Of a DNA stretch of 64,000 nt, positions 1 to 9,225 are shown piece by piece. Both the position numbers and the translations under genes were made by a program. The notes below the pieces were generated by a model that had not been told where the DNA came from, did no database searches, and saw only the letters and a list, made by a program, of their open reading frames with translations. Numbering within the stretch: the stretch's first letter is position 1; each line of letters opens with the position of its first letter. This stretch comes from an uncultured Clostridia bacterium (GTDB lineage Bacteria > Bacillota > Clostridia > TANB77 > CAG-508), in contig CAKPSH010000001.1 in assembly GCA_934183325.1 (NCBI GenBank), forward strand, positions 111,681 through 175,680. The letters run 5' to 3'.

Positions 1-8
1 TAAAATTC

Positions 9-1136
9 TCACTTTTGTTCACTCCTAAAATAGATTTTTTTCATATCTTTAATTACATTATCTAAAGTATACTTTTTTATTTCATCCTTTGATTTTTTTC
101 CAAACTTTTCTCTTAAATTTATATCCTTAATTAAAAGACTTGTATAGTTATATATATTATTTTCCATTACATCATTTTGTGGAACAATAAAACCATTTTC
201 ATTATGTATTACTAGTTCTCTATTCCCTCTACAATCTGTTGCAACAATTGGTAATTCCATATACATCGCTTCCATAATATTAACAGGTAATCCTTCTTGT
301 CTAGCAACTGAAATTGCTATATCAGATATATTTAATATTTCTGGTATATCTTTTCTGTATCCTAAAAACAAAACATTTCCATCTATTTTTAACTTTTTTG
401 CTAATTTCTGACATTTTCCGTTCAGACTATCGCTACCTACTAGTAATAGTTTTACATTTTTGTTATTTTTTATTATTCTTTGAAATGCTTTAATTAATAA
501 TTCCTGTCTTTTTCTTTTTGATATTTCAGCTGTATACACTACCACAAAATCATTCTCTTCTAATCCTAATTTTTTCTTTAAACTTCTCTTTTCTTCATCA
601 GAAATTTCTACGTTAAACTTTTTTTCATCAAGACCAACTCCATGGACTAAATGTAAATCTTTTATTTTGAATTTCTTCTTTGCTAATTCATAATCCTCTT
701 GTGTAATAGTTATCTGTGTATCTGTGTATTTTGCCAAATATTTTTCTACAGGATAGAAAAACATCCAATTCTTTAATGGAGCTCCTTTGAAGAAATGATA
801 TCCATGTGCCGTATATATTACTCTTGTACCATTTTTTCGTGCTTTTTTTGCTGCTAATCTTGCTACCACACTTCCCATTGGTGTATGGCAATGAATTATA
901 TCAAATTTTTCTTCATTACATATTTTTTTTAGTTCTTTTATTGCTTTAATATTACTAATTTTAAATGGACTTCTTTTGATGCTAATTTTATGATGCACAT
1001 CACAATATGGAATTTCTACATCATCATCTGTTGCTACATGTACTTCATATCCGTTATCTTTAAATAGTTTTAAATATGGTAAATGAAATGTAGTTATATG
1101 CTTAGTTATTGTTGCTACAAATAATACTTTTTTCAT
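9..1136 (-). CDS. GT4-family glycosyltransferase
   Basis: A 375-residue GT-B glycosyltransferase that probably adds a sugar to the growing surface glycan at the inner face of the membrane. The N-terminal half has the donor-side pattern of the EpsD/PglA-type enzymes (HCHTPMGSVVARLAA near residue 80). The C-terminal half carries the GT4 nucleotide-sugar motif EGLPVNIMEAM, the usual E-x7-E. Length is normal for the family. It is the last gene of the bacillosamine-like run and starts two bases after the acetyltransferase stop, so it is surely co-transcribed. Acceptor and donor sugar cannot be read from the sequence. Confidence 0.9.
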   Translation of the reverse strand: MKKVLFVATITKHITTFHLPYLKLFKDNGYEVHVATDDDVEIPYCDVHHKISIKRSPFKISNIKAIKELKKICNEEKFDIIHCHTPMGSVVARLAAKKARKNGTRVIYTAHGYHFFKGAPLKNWMFFYPVEKYLAKYTDTQITITQEDYELAKKKFKIKDLHLVHGVGLDEKKFNVEISDEEKRSLKKKLGLEENDFVVVYTAEISKRKRQELLIKAFQRIIKNNKNVKLLLVGSDSLNGKCQKLAKKLKIDGNVLFLGYRKDIPEILNISDIAISVARQEGLPVNIMEAMYMELPIVATDCRGNRELVIHNENGFIVPQNDVMENNIYNYTSLLIKDINLREKFGKKSKDEIKKYTLDNVIKDMKKIYFRSEQK

Positions 1137-1137
1137 T

Positions 1138-1770
1138 TTAAATTTTAATTTCCTTTTCTGTTTTTATTTTTGCTGGTACTCCAATATATATATCACTTTT
1201 TACTAAATCTTTTACAACTACTGCTCCTGCTCCTATGATACACTCTTTGCAAATTGTTATATTGTTTTTAACAGTAACCCCTACTCCTATATGTGTTAAT
1301 TCTCCAATTTTTACAGTTCCAGCTAGTACTGCTCTTGGAGATATGTGTACATAATCCTCAATGATATTATCGTGTTCAATTATTGCTCCAGTATTTATTA
1401 TACAATTTTTTCCAATAATAGCATCTGCATTTATACAGGCATTTGCCATTATTACTGTTCCTTCTCCTATTTGAACTCCTTTTGCTATCACTGATGTTGG
1501 ATGTATTGCTGTATATAATTGTAATTCATATTCTTCATAAATTTTCTTCCTAAGTAAATTATTTCCAATAGCAATTATAAAATAAATGTCCTTTGATGTA
1601 AAGGTTTCACATTCACTAATTTTTCCTATAACCTTATATCCATAGATTTCTTGATTTTTTTCTTTATTATCATCAAGAAATCCTAAAACCTTATCATTAC
1701 TTTTTTCTATTATATCTGCTATTACTTTTGCATGACCACCTGCACCAATTATAATAACATTTTTAGACAT
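1138..1770 (-). CDS. PglD/NeuD-like sugar O/N-acetyltransferase
   Basis: A 210-residue acetyltransferase with an N-terminal Rossmann-like nucleotide-sugar binding part ([15 protein letters not shown]) and a C-terminal left-handed beta-helix made of hexapeptide repeats. The [14 protein letters not shown] stretch holds the histidine that acts as catalytic base in PglD. In that family the enzyme acetylates the 4-amino group of a UDP-sugar from acetyl-CoA. Flanked by aminotransferase and phosphoglycosyltransferase genes, it most likely makes UDP-N,N'-diacetylbacillosamine. Its start overlaps the end of the upstream sugar transferase by 8 bases, indicating translational coupling. Confidence 0.9.
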   Translation of the reverse strand: MSKNVIIIGAGGHAKVIADIIEKSNDKVLGFLDDNKEKNQEIYGYKVIGKISECETFTSKDIYFIIAIGNNLLRKKIYEEYELQLYTAIHPTSVIAKGVQIGEGTVIMANACINADAIIGKNCIINTGAIIEHDNIIEDYVHISPRAVLAGTVKIGELTHIGVGVTVKNNITICKECIIGAGAVVVKDLVKSDIYIGVPAKIKTEKEIKI

Positions 1771-2386
1771 TCATTTTGTCCTCCTTATTTCCTGTAAATT
1801 TTTCCATTGTTGCATTTCCTTCTTGCGATATTCCTTCTCTTTTTATAACTTTTAAAGCTGTTTTTAAAACTATTTTTAAATCTTCAATAAAAGTAATATT
1901 TTCTATGTACATTAAATCATCATTAAATTTTTCTTCCCAACTAATTGAATTTCTTCCACTAATTTGTGCATATCCTGTTAACCCAGGTCTTACATTGTGT
2001 CTGCATCTCTGTTTTTCATTATATAGTGGTAAGTATTCTACTAATAATGGTCTTGGTCCTACTATACTCATATCACCTTTGATAATATTTATAAGCTCTG
2101 GCAGTTCATCTAAACTAGTACTTCTTAAAAATTTTCCAAACTTAGTTAATCTTACTTCATCAGGTAGTAGCTTTCCATTCTTGTCTTTTTCATCTGTCAT
2201 TGTTCTAAATTTGTATAAAGTAAATATTTTCTCGTTTAAGCCTGGTCTTTCTTGTTTAAATATTATAGGACTACCTAATTTTATTCTTACTAATATTGCT
2301 AATACTAAGTAAATTGGTGATAAAATTATTAATGCAATAAGGCTAAGTGTAAAATCTAACACTCTTTTTATGTATTTTCTGTACAT
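1763..2386 (-). CDS. PglC/EpsL-like initiating sugar transferase
   Basis: A bacterial sugar transferase that moves a phospho-sugar from a UDP-sugar to undecaprenyl phosphate, the first membrane step of glycan synthesis. One N-terminal membrane segment (about residues 12-33) precedes the conserved core with KFRTM, the [15 protein letters not shown] motif and GPRPLL. This is the small monotopic type with no extra N-terminal membrane domain. A longer reading to 2407 has no ribosome site. The ATG at 2386 follows AGAAGGAG at a 7-base gap, so that start is used here. The neighbours point to a diacetylbacillosamine donor. Confidence 0.9.
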   Translation of the reverse strand: MYRKYIKRVLDFTLSLIALIILSPIYLVLAILVRIKLGSPIIFKQERPGLNEKIFTLYKFRTMTDEKDKNGKLLPDEVRLTKFGKFLRSTSLDELPELINIIKGDMSIVGPRPLLVEYLPLYNEKQRCRHNVRPGLTGYAQISGRNSISWEEKFNDDLMYIENITFIEDLKIVLKTALKVIKREGISQEGNATMEKFTGNKEDKMNV

Positions 2387-2449
2387 CCTTGTTCTCCTTC
2401 TATTCATGAAATAAGGATAAGTTTAACTTTTTGCTTACCCTTAGTCGCT

Positions 2450-3580
2450 TTATTTTTCAAATAAAGTTTTTATCGCTTTGATTACTCTTTCCATATCTTC
2501 TTCTGTATTTTTTGTGTCTGAAGGTAGACATACTCCTCTTTCGAATAAATCTTCTGATACTGCTTTATCTTCTACTTTTATAAAATCATAAGCTTTAAAT
2601 ACAGGTTGCAAATGCATTGGTTTCCATACTGGTCTTGTTTCTATATCTTGTTTTTCTAACGCTTCCATTATTTGTAATGGTGTAACTTTAGAGTTTTTCT
2701 TTAAAGTTATTACTGATAGCCAATGATTTGGTCTTGTATTTTCTCTCATTGGTTGCATTTCTATTTCTTCAATATCTTTAAATGCTTCTTTGTAGGTTTC
2801 ATATATTTTGTTTTTTTGTTCTATTCTTTTTTCTAATACTTTTAATTGTCCTCTTCCAATTCCTGCAACTATATTGCTCATTCTATAGTTGTATCCTATT
2901 TCTTCATGTTGATAATGTCTTGCTTTTTCTCTGGCTTGTGTTATCCAAAAGCGAACTTTTTGTATTCTTTCTTCATCGTCTGAAACTAACATTCCTCCAC
3001 CAGATGTAGTTATTATTTTATTTCCGTTAAATGAGTATATTCCGTATTTTCCAAATGTTCCTGTATGTTTTCCATTATATGTACTTCCTAAGCTTTCTGC
3101 TGCATCTTCTATTAATGTTGTATTGTGTTCTTTACATATTCTTACAATTTCATCTAATTTTGCTGGATTTCCATATAAATGTACTAGTACAACAGCCTTT
3201 GGATTTGGATATTTTTCAAAAGCTTTTTCTAAAGCTCTTGGATCCATGTTCCATGTGTCTGGTTCACTATCTATAAATACAGGTGTTGCATTTTGGTATA
3301 TTATTGGATTACAAGATGCTGAGAATGTTAATGAAGAGCAAAATACAATATCTCCTTCTCCAACTCCTGCAGCTTTTAATGCCATATGTATTGCTGCTGT
3401 TCCTGCACTTGTAGCAGCCGCACTTTTGACTCCTACATAATTAGATAACTCTTTTTCAAATTCATCAACATTTTTTCCTAATGGTGCTATCCAATTTGTA
3501 TCAAATGCTTCTTTTACATATTCTTGTTCATAACCTTCATCAGACATATGTGGTGAAGCTAATAAAATTTTTTTACTCAT
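2450..3580 (-). CDS. DegT/DnrJ/EryC1 aminotransferase (PglE-like)
   Basis: A 376-residue PLP-dependent sugar aminotransferase. It has VEDAAESLGS, where the Asp contacts the PLP ring nitrogen, and NGNKIITTSGGGM with the PLP-binding lysine. This local sequence is typical of the PglE/LegC/EpsN branch, which aminates UDP-4-keto-6-deoxy-GlcNAc. It would take its substrate from the dehydratase at 5140-7038 and hand the product to the acetyltransferase. A 43-base gap separates it from the sugar transferase. The 160 bases upstream, between it and the ATPase gene, hold no clear terminator. Confidence 0.93.
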   Translation of the reverse strand: MSKKILLASPHMSDEGYEQEYVKEAFDTNWIAPLGKNVDEFEKELSNYVGVKSAAATSAGTAAIHMALKAAGVGEGDIVFCSSLTFSASCNPIIYQNATPVFIDSEPDTWNMDPRALEKAFEKYPNPKAVVLVHLYGNPAKLDEIVRICKEHNTTLIEDAAESLGSTYNGKHTGTFGKYGIYSFNGNKIITTSGGGMLVSDDEERIQKVRFWITQAREKARHYQHEEIGYNYRMSNIVAGIGRGQLKVLEKRIEQKNKIYETYKEAFKDIEEIEMQPMRENTRPNHWLSVITLKKNSKVTPLQIMEALEKQDIETRPVWKPMHLQPVFKAYDFIKVEDKAVSEDLFERGVCLPSDTKNTEEDMERVIKAIKTLFEK

Positions 3581-3740
3581 TTTCTTACCTTCTTTATTTA
3601 TATTTTAAAATAACTTTCTCTATATTTCAATGTTATTTTTTTCAATTTTTCTCTTTTTATATTTTATACATATAATGCCAATTTTGCAAGTAATTATTGT
3701 AAAGTTTTACATTTTTCTGCTATTATTTTATTTTCAAACT

Positions 3741-5033
3741 TTATATACAAAATACAGCATATAATGGCACTGATTTTATATTATTTTCAAAGCCAAAATT
3801 TTTTTCAGAAATTCTTATTGCATATCTTGGATTATATTTTTTCATATACATATCTAAACTTCTTGCTTTAGTATGTATACTTGTTTTTACTTCTATTGGA
3901 ATTATTTCTGTTTCTTTTTGTATCATAAAATCTAATTCGGCCTTTCCATCTGATTCCCAATAATATGTTTCATATCCTTTTGTCCTTAATTCATTTGCAA
4001 CATAATGTTCTGTAAGTGGTCCCATTGAAATCATTGTTGGTTGTGTACTTAAGTCTATTTGATATAATGGATATTTAGCTTTATTTACAAATAATCCCAC
4101 ATCACTCATATATAATTTAAATGATGTTAAATCTTTGTACATCTCTAATGGCAATTCTGCCTTAGCTTTATATACTTGATTTACTATTCCACTATTTTTT
4201 AACCACATTATTGCTTCTCCAAATATTCCTGAGGATCCACCTTTTGCAATCACTTTGTATTGAAATTTTGGATTGTCTTTTGCTAATTGAACTGGAATTG
4301 AATCAAATGCAGCTATTATTTTATTTGATAAACTATTATCTGCATACTTAGTCATATCTCTTTCATAAGATTCTAAAATTTCAGCTTGAACATCTATTGT
4401 TGATATTACTTTTTGTTCATCTAAATACATTTGAACAACTTCTGGCATACCACCAACAACTAAATATGTTCTATATAGTTTTAAACATAATTCGTGAATA
4501 TCTTTATCCATTCGCTCATCACTATTAAAATGTTCTTTTATTTCCTCTATTAGATTTTCTCTTCCAATTGCATTCAAAAATTCTTTAAAGGATAATGGAT
4601 ACATGTTCATCATCTGTACTTTTCCTACTGGAAATGAATATTCTTTTCTATTTATTGCAATCCCTAATAATGAACCTGCAGCAATTATATGATATTCTGG
4701 TGCATCTTCATAAAAATATTTTAATGATGTTAATGCTCTTTCATTTGCCTGTATTTCATCAAAAAATATTAATGTTTTTCCAGGAATTATCTTTTCTCCA
4801 AAAAATAATTCTAATTTATTTATTATGTATTTTGCATCTATGCTATCTGAAATTTGTAAGCTTAGTTCTTGGTTTGTTTCAAAATTTACATATATTAAAT
4901 TATCATAATATTCTTTTCCAAATTGCTTAATTATATATGTTTTTCCTACTTGTCTAGCTCCATGAACTATTAATGGTTTTCTATTTTCAAGCGTCTTCCA
5001 TTTTATCAAATCATTTATAATTTCTCTTTTCAT
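3741..5033 (-). CDS. AAA ATPase with C-terminal DUF4143 nuclease-like domain
   Basis: An ATP-binding protein of the AAA_14/DUF4143 type with Walker A GARQVGKT and Walker B LIFFDEIQ. The C-terminal part has ELDFMIQKETEIIPIEVKTS, which resembles the D...ExK core of PD-(D/E)XK-fold enzymes. Its role is not established; members are frequent, mobile-looking singletons. ATG codons lie at 5039 and 5033. The GGAGG is 9 bases from the second and only about 4 from the first, so 5033 is chosen. It interrupts the glycan run and has its own strong promoter with a palindromic operator, so it is probably an independent, possibly self-regulated cargo gene. Confidence 0.85.
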   Translation of the reverse strand: MKREIINDLIKWKTLENRKPLIVHGARQVGKTYIIKQFGKEYYDNLIYVNFETNQELSLQISDSIDAKYIINKLELFFGEKIIPGKTLIFFDEIQANERALTSLKYFYEDAPEYHIIAAGSLLGIAINRKEYSFPVGKVQMMNMYPLSFKEFLNAIGRENLIEEIKEHFNSDERMDKDIHELCLKLYRTYLVVGGMPEVVQMYLDEQKVISTIDVQAEILESYERDMTKYADNSLSNKIIAAFDSIPVQLAKDNPKFQYKVIAKGGSSGIFGEAIMWLKNSGIVNQVYKAKAELPLEMYKDLTSFKLYMSDVGLFVNKAKYPLYQIDLSTQPTMISMGPLTEHYVANELRTKGYETYYWESDGKAELDFMIQKETEIIPIEVKTSIHTKARSLDMYMKKYNPRYAIRISEKNFGFENNIKSVPLYAVFCI

Positions 5034-5055
5034 AAGCATTACCCTCCATAAGCAA

Positions 5056-5118
5056 ATTATACCGTATAAGTTCTAAAAAGTCAATTGTATATCATATTTT
5101 TTTGAACTTATACGGTAT
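5056..5118 (-). promoter_or_regulatory. Sigma-A promoter overlapped by a 15-bp inverted-repeat operator
   Basis: On the minus strand TTGACT (5079-5084) and TATAAT (5056-5061) are 17 bases apart, a near-consensus promoter for the ATPase gene. A perfect 15-bp inverted repeat, ATACCGTATAAGTTC at 5059-5073 and its complement at 5104-5118, brackets it. One arm covers the spacer and part of the -10, and the other lies just upstream of the -35. The arrangement suits a dimeric repressor blocking polymerase. The sequence is seen; the regulator is unknown. Confidence 0.8.
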
Positions 5119-5139
5119 TTTTGCTGATTTTATTAATTT

Positions 5140-7038
5140 TTATTTTACTTTTTCATTTACTTCTTTTGGTTCATGAAATGTTGGTACTGCTTTTTTCATT
5201 TTATTTTTTATTTCTTCATAAGAATGATGTTCATCTTGTATCAATTCTCTTAAACTTGCTAATTTTCTTTCTATTTCAGTTATATCCATATCCAATGGTT
5301 GACCTATAAATATTTTTTCGTGTTCTGTTCTTGTAAGTCCTTCTTCTCCCATTAGTAATTCTTCATATAATTTTTCTCCAGGTCTTAATCCTGTAATTTT
5401 TATTGGAATATCTACTTCTGGTTCATATCCTGAAAGTTTTATCATACTTACAGCCAAGTCATAAATTTTTACTGGTTGCCCCATATCTAGTACAAATATT
5501 TCTCCACCTTTGGCATAAGTTGCTGCTTGTAATACTAATTGTGCAGCTTCGCTTATTGTCATGAAATATCTTATGATATCTTTATGTGTTACAGTAACTG
5601 GTCCACCTTTTTCTATTTGTTCTTTAAATAATGGAACAACTGAACCATTGCTTCCTAATACATTTCCAAATCTTACTGCTGCATAGTCTGTTTTGCTTAC
5701 TTTGTTCTTGGTTTGTATTATCATTTCGCACATTCTCTTTGTTGCTCCCATTATGTTTGTTGGATTTACAGCTTTGTCTGTTGATATTAGTACAAATTTT
5801 TTAACATTATATTTATCGCTTGCATTTACCACATTATATGTACCAAATATATTATTTTTTATTGCTTCTAATGGACTTACTTCCATTAATGGTACATGCT
5901 TATGTGCTGCTGCATGGAATACTAAGGTTGGTCTGTATGTTTCAAATACACTTTCAACTTTCTTAATATCTCTAACGCTTCCTATTATTGCTTTTAAATC
6001 AAGTGTTGGATAATTTCTTTGTAGTTCCATTTGAATGTTATATGCATTATTTTCATATATATCGAATATTACTAGTGTTTTTGGTTCGTATTTTGCTATC
6101 TGTCTGCATAGTTCTGAACCTATTGAGCCTCCACCACCTGTAACTAATATTGTATTACCTTTTATTAAACTTCCTATATTCTCATTATCTAGTTTAATTG
6201 GATCTCTTCCTAAGATATCATCAATTTCTACATTTTTTAGATTTTCTAATAAATTTTTATTTTTTATTATATCTGCTACACTTGGTAATATTCTTACTCT
6301 TGCTTTGGTTTGTTGGCAAATATGTAATATTTCTTTTTTGTTTTTTGAATCAATATTGGCTATTGAGAAAAATATGTCTTGAACTTGTTTTTCTTTGCAA
6401 ATTTGAGATATTTGGTTTCTATCTCCTAATATTTTTACTCCTGATATTTGATATCCTATTTTATCTTTGCTATCATCAATAATACCGACTATATTATATC
6501 TATCTTTCATATAGTCTTTTATTGATTTTATCATTACCTTTGTGGCATCTCCTGCACCAATTATTAATAAATTTCTTTTGTCTCCGCTTATTGTTGCATT
6601 TGATCCTTCTACTTTCATTCTGTCGCCTTCATAGCTCAATATTAGCCTAATAGCTACTCTATAAGATATAATACATACAGAAATTAATAATGCTACTGCT
6701 AAATTATGTTTAAATCCTAATAATCCTAATTTAAATATTGAATTTAATGTAGACAATATCACTGTTGAACACATACATCCAAAAAAATATACTAGGTAAT
6801 CTTTCCCACCTTCAAATCTAGTTATGTTATTATATACTCTAAAACTTACTAAAACTATTGCATATACTATTACTGCAATAAAGGTAGTTTTTGATATTTG
6901 TAAAATTTCGTTTTGATTGAAGCTTAAAGTTTCTCTTATGAAACACTCGCAAAATACATATGATATTATTACTAATAATATATCTACTAATAATAGAACA
7001 TATCTTCTATTTTTTCCTAATTTTCTAAGTGGTATCAC
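5140..7038 (-). CDS. Membrane-bound UDP-sugar 4,6-dehydratase (CapD/PglF/EpsC family)
   Basis: A 632-residue polysaccharide biosynthesis protein. About four N-terminal membrane segments (residues 10-150) are followed by a CoA-binding-like Rossmann part (IIGAGDATKVMIKSI) and the catalytic SDR domain with GGGGSIGSELCRQIA. The active site has STDKAVNPTN and MGATKR, the Met-for-Tyr form typical of PglF-like inverting or non-inverting dehydratases. It would turn UDP-GlcNAc into the UDP-4-keto-6-deoxy sugar used by the aminotransferase. Length is standard. It ends before the ATPase promoter and follows the membrane protein at 7113. Confidence 0.93.
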   Translation of the reverse strand: MIPLRKLGKNRRYVLLLVDILLVIISYVFCECFIRETLSFNQNEILQISKTTFIAVIVYAIVLVSFRVYNNITRFEGGKDYLVYFFGCMCSTVILSTLNSIFKLGLLGFKHNLAVALLISVCIISYRVAIRLILSYEGDRMKVEGSNATISGDKRNLLIIGAGDATKVMIKSIKDYMKDRYNIVGIIDDSKDKIGYQISGVKILGDRNQISQICKEKQVQDIFFSIANIDSKNKKEILHICQQTKARVRILPSVADIIKNKNLLENLKNVEIDDILGRDPIKLDNENIGSLIKGNTILVTGGGGSIGSELCRQIAKYEPKTLVIFDIYENNAYNIQMELQRNYPTLDLKAIIGSVRDIKKVESVFETYRPTLVFHAAAHKHVPLMEVSPLEAIKNNIFGTYNVVNASDKYNVKKFVLISTDKAVNPTNIMGATKRMCEMIIQTKNKVSKTDYAAVRFGNVLGSNGSVVPLFKEQIEKGGPVTVTHKDIIRYFMTISEAAQLVLQAATYAKGGEIFVLDMGQPVKIYDLAVSMIKLSGYEPEVDIPIKITGLRPGEKLYEELLMGEEGLTRTEHEKIFIGQPLDMDITEIERKLASLRELIQDEHHSYEEIKNKMKKAVPTFHEPKEVNEKVK

Positions 7039-7112
7039 TGTTATCTTCTCCCTTTTTATTTGTTTCTATTATTTTACCTTTTTTTCCTTGTTATTTCAAC
7101 ATTTTTGTATAT

Positions 7113-7946
7113 TTATTTACATTGTTCTTCTTTTTTCTTGCATCCAAGCACAGAAAAAAGTATTCCTCCCACTATTCCAGCTACTGAAGAAACGTACAAA
7201 ATATTATATGCTTCATTTATGAAAAGTTGAATTATCACTGATAAATTGTCATTTAAAACAGTTAAACTTTGTATATCTAGGAAATGTTTCTCTAATATAA
7301 TTCCTAATATGCTTAAGCCTGATATTGTAAATACAATTACTGCAAAGTAATTTAATATTTTTCTTTTATTTTTTATATTCACTATTATTAATAATATTAC
7401 ATTAAAAATAGTTGCACCTATTACTATGTAGAATACTGTTGGTAATATTTTGTTTACCATATTTATAGTTTTCCCAATTGTTTTTACTATTGTTGTTGAA
7501 TATGCTACTGAGTTTTCGTAAGTATTAATTATAGTAGTTTCAAATGTTTGTATTTGATTTTCTACTGTAGGATTTACAGCTAGATTATTCTTTTTGATAT
7601 ATTCTCTAATATTCGCATCTAATTTTTCTTTTATGTCACTTGTATCTAATTGGATTTTTCCATTGTTTAGCATGGCTTCTATTAGCATATTTGTATCTTT
7701 TTTTAATCTCTTATTATCATATATTCCTTCAAATATAGTGTTATCCATTCCTGATTGCATTATATAGTTTTCAAAGCCTTCATTTATGGTTGTAGTTAGT
7801 TTTTCATAATATTCGCTTTGTTCTAATTTATTTTCTATGTAATTTGCATTTAAAATTTTGTTTTGTACAAATGTTATCATTGTTGTTAAAATTATTAAAA
7901 TAGCTAACAGAAATGATAACATATATGATATTATATCTTTAATCAT
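7113..7946 (-). CDS. Unrecognised membrane protein of the sortase cassette
   Basis: A 277-residue protein I do not recognise. It has an N-terminal membrane segment (about residues 8-30), an extracytoplasmic stretch of about 130 residues rich in charged helices, then three membrane segments near residues 160-260. The C-terminus is lysine-rich with a single cysteine. Its ATG overlaps the sortase stop (TAATG), so the two are translationally coupled. A role in assembling or holding the sortase-anchored product is an inference from position only. Confidence 0.75.
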   Translation of the reverse strand: MIKDIISYMLSFLLAILIILTTMITFVQNKILNANYIENKLEQSEYYEKLTTTINEGFENYIMQSGMDNTIFEGIYDNKRLKKDTNMLIEAMLNNGKIQLDTSDIKEKLDANIREYIKKNNLAVNPTVENQIQTFETTIINTYENSVAYSTTIVKTIGKTINMVNKILPTVFYIVIGATIFNVILLIIVNIKNKRKILNYFAVIVFTISGLSILGIILEKHFLDIQSLTVLNDNLSVIIQLFINEAYNILYVSSVAGIVGGILFSVLGCKKKEEQCK

Positions 7947-8578
7947 TAATATATCTCTCCTTCTATTAGTTTTGAGTATGTTATAAATCTATGTGTAGCA
8001 TGTCCTATACTATTTGAAGGATAACATGTATATAGCATTAATATTTCTTCATCATCTTGTAAATAAACAGCATCTGTTTCTGTTTGTTTTACAATTTTTG
8101 TTTCATATATTTGATATGTGAATTTGCCATAGTCTGTTTCGATTTTTATTTTATCTCCAACATTGACTGTATATAAGTATTTTAAAAATCCACCTGTATC
8201 ATGTGCCATACATATTATTGAACCGCCTTCACCTGGGAAATATGAAACTGATTGTCCGACTCCTTTTCTTAGAGTGGCTAATGAATCTCCATAATATAGT
8301 CCTAATTTTACATTTATTGAATCTATATATAATGTTCCATATTTATTTCCCCAAGTTGGGTATTTTGTTAATTTCTTTTTTTCTAAATCTATTTTTAGGT
8401 CTGTGTTCTCACTATCTTGTGTATTTTCACTTACTGACACTAAATTTATTAGTGCAATTGCCTTCGTAAGTTCATCTCCTATGGTTATCTTTAGAGTTAC
8501 ACATATTATTACTATAAATATAAAAGCAACTATTAGATTTGTAACAGTTGCTTTTAAAATATTATTTAATTTCTTCAT
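7946..8578 (-). CDS. Class D-like sortase
   Basis: A 210-residue sortase, a membrane-anchored transpeptidase that cuts a sorting signal and joins the protein to the cell wall. An N-terminal membrane anchor (residues 10-32) precedes the beta-barrel domain. The catalytic triad is visible: His in ICMAHDTGG, Cys in LYTCYPSN and Arg in ATHRFITY. The LYTCYP form is characteristic of the class D group. It lies one base from its probable substrate and overlaps the next membrane gene, making a three-gene cassette set inside the glycan locus. Confidence 0.92.
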   Translation of the reverse strand: MKKLNNILKATVTNLIVAFIFIVIICVTLKITIGDELTKAIALINLVSVSENTQDSENTDLKIDLEKKKLTKYPTWGNKYGTLYIDSINVKLGLYYGDSLATLRKGVGQSVSYFPGEGGSIICMAHDTGGFLKYLYTVNVGDKIKIETDYGKFTYQIYETKIVKQTETDAVYLQDDEEILMLYTCYPSNSIGHATHRFITYSKLIEGEIY

Positions 8579-8579
8579 G

Positions 8580-9131
8580 TTATTTTACTGTAACTTTTCT
8601 TACTACTAGTACAGCAATGGCAATTAATGCTATTCCAGAAACTGCTATATATGGAACATAAGAACTTCCTGTTTGAACTAAGCTTGTACTTTCACTAGCT
8701 TTGAATTCAATTAAAGTTTTTCCATCAGCATCTGAAACGTGAACTGTGTTATCAGCTGATGTATATGTTAATTTTACATTAACAGCGTTTTCAATATTTT
8801 TAGCATATGTGCTTATTTTACTTTGAGCACTTGAAGATAATTTTGATACATTTGTTGTTTTTTCGCTTTCTACAACTTTGATTGCATTTGTTATATTTTC
8901 TTTAACAGTTGTAACTTGTGCATCTGTTAATTCGTGTGAATCTAAATATTGTTTTAAAGCTAATAATTGATTATCATTTGCCTTATATTCTGTTCCTCCT
9001 ACATTTATTCTAGCATCTTTGATGAATGTGTATAATGTGTCGTTTGCTGATGCAGCATTTACTACTGATGTTAATGCTACTAATACCATTGCTATCATAG
9101 CAACTACTAATAATGTTTTTCTTAGTTTCAT
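8580..9131 (-). CDS. Secreted sortase substrate with LVQTG sorting signal
   Basis: A 183-residue secreted protein with a signal peptide (residues 1-27, cleavage near VNAAS). A mostly helical middle (28-115) is followed by a short beta-rich part. It ends with a cell-wall sorting signal: LVQTG at 151-155, a hydrophobic stretch at 158-177 and the basic tail RKVTVK. LVQTG departs from canonical LPXTG at the proline. The neighbouring sortase begins one base downstream and is the likely processor. The SD is GGGAGGA ahead of ATG. No known domain was recognised in the middle. Confidence 0.85.
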   Translation of the reverse strand: MKLRKTLLVVAMIAMVLVALTSVVNAASANDTLYTFIKDARINVGGTEYKANDNQLLALKQYLDSHELTDAQVTTVKENITNAIKVVESEKTTNVSKLSSSAQSKISTYAKNIENAVNVKLTYTSADNTVHVSDADGKTLIEFKASESTSLVQTGSSYVPYIAVSGIALIAIAVLVVRKVTVK

Positions 9132-9225
9132 TTTATATTCCTCCCATATTTATTTGTTATTATATTACCATTTATGAATTACTTTTGCAATAGTTTTTTT
9201 AAAATTTTCATTATTTTCCATTTAA

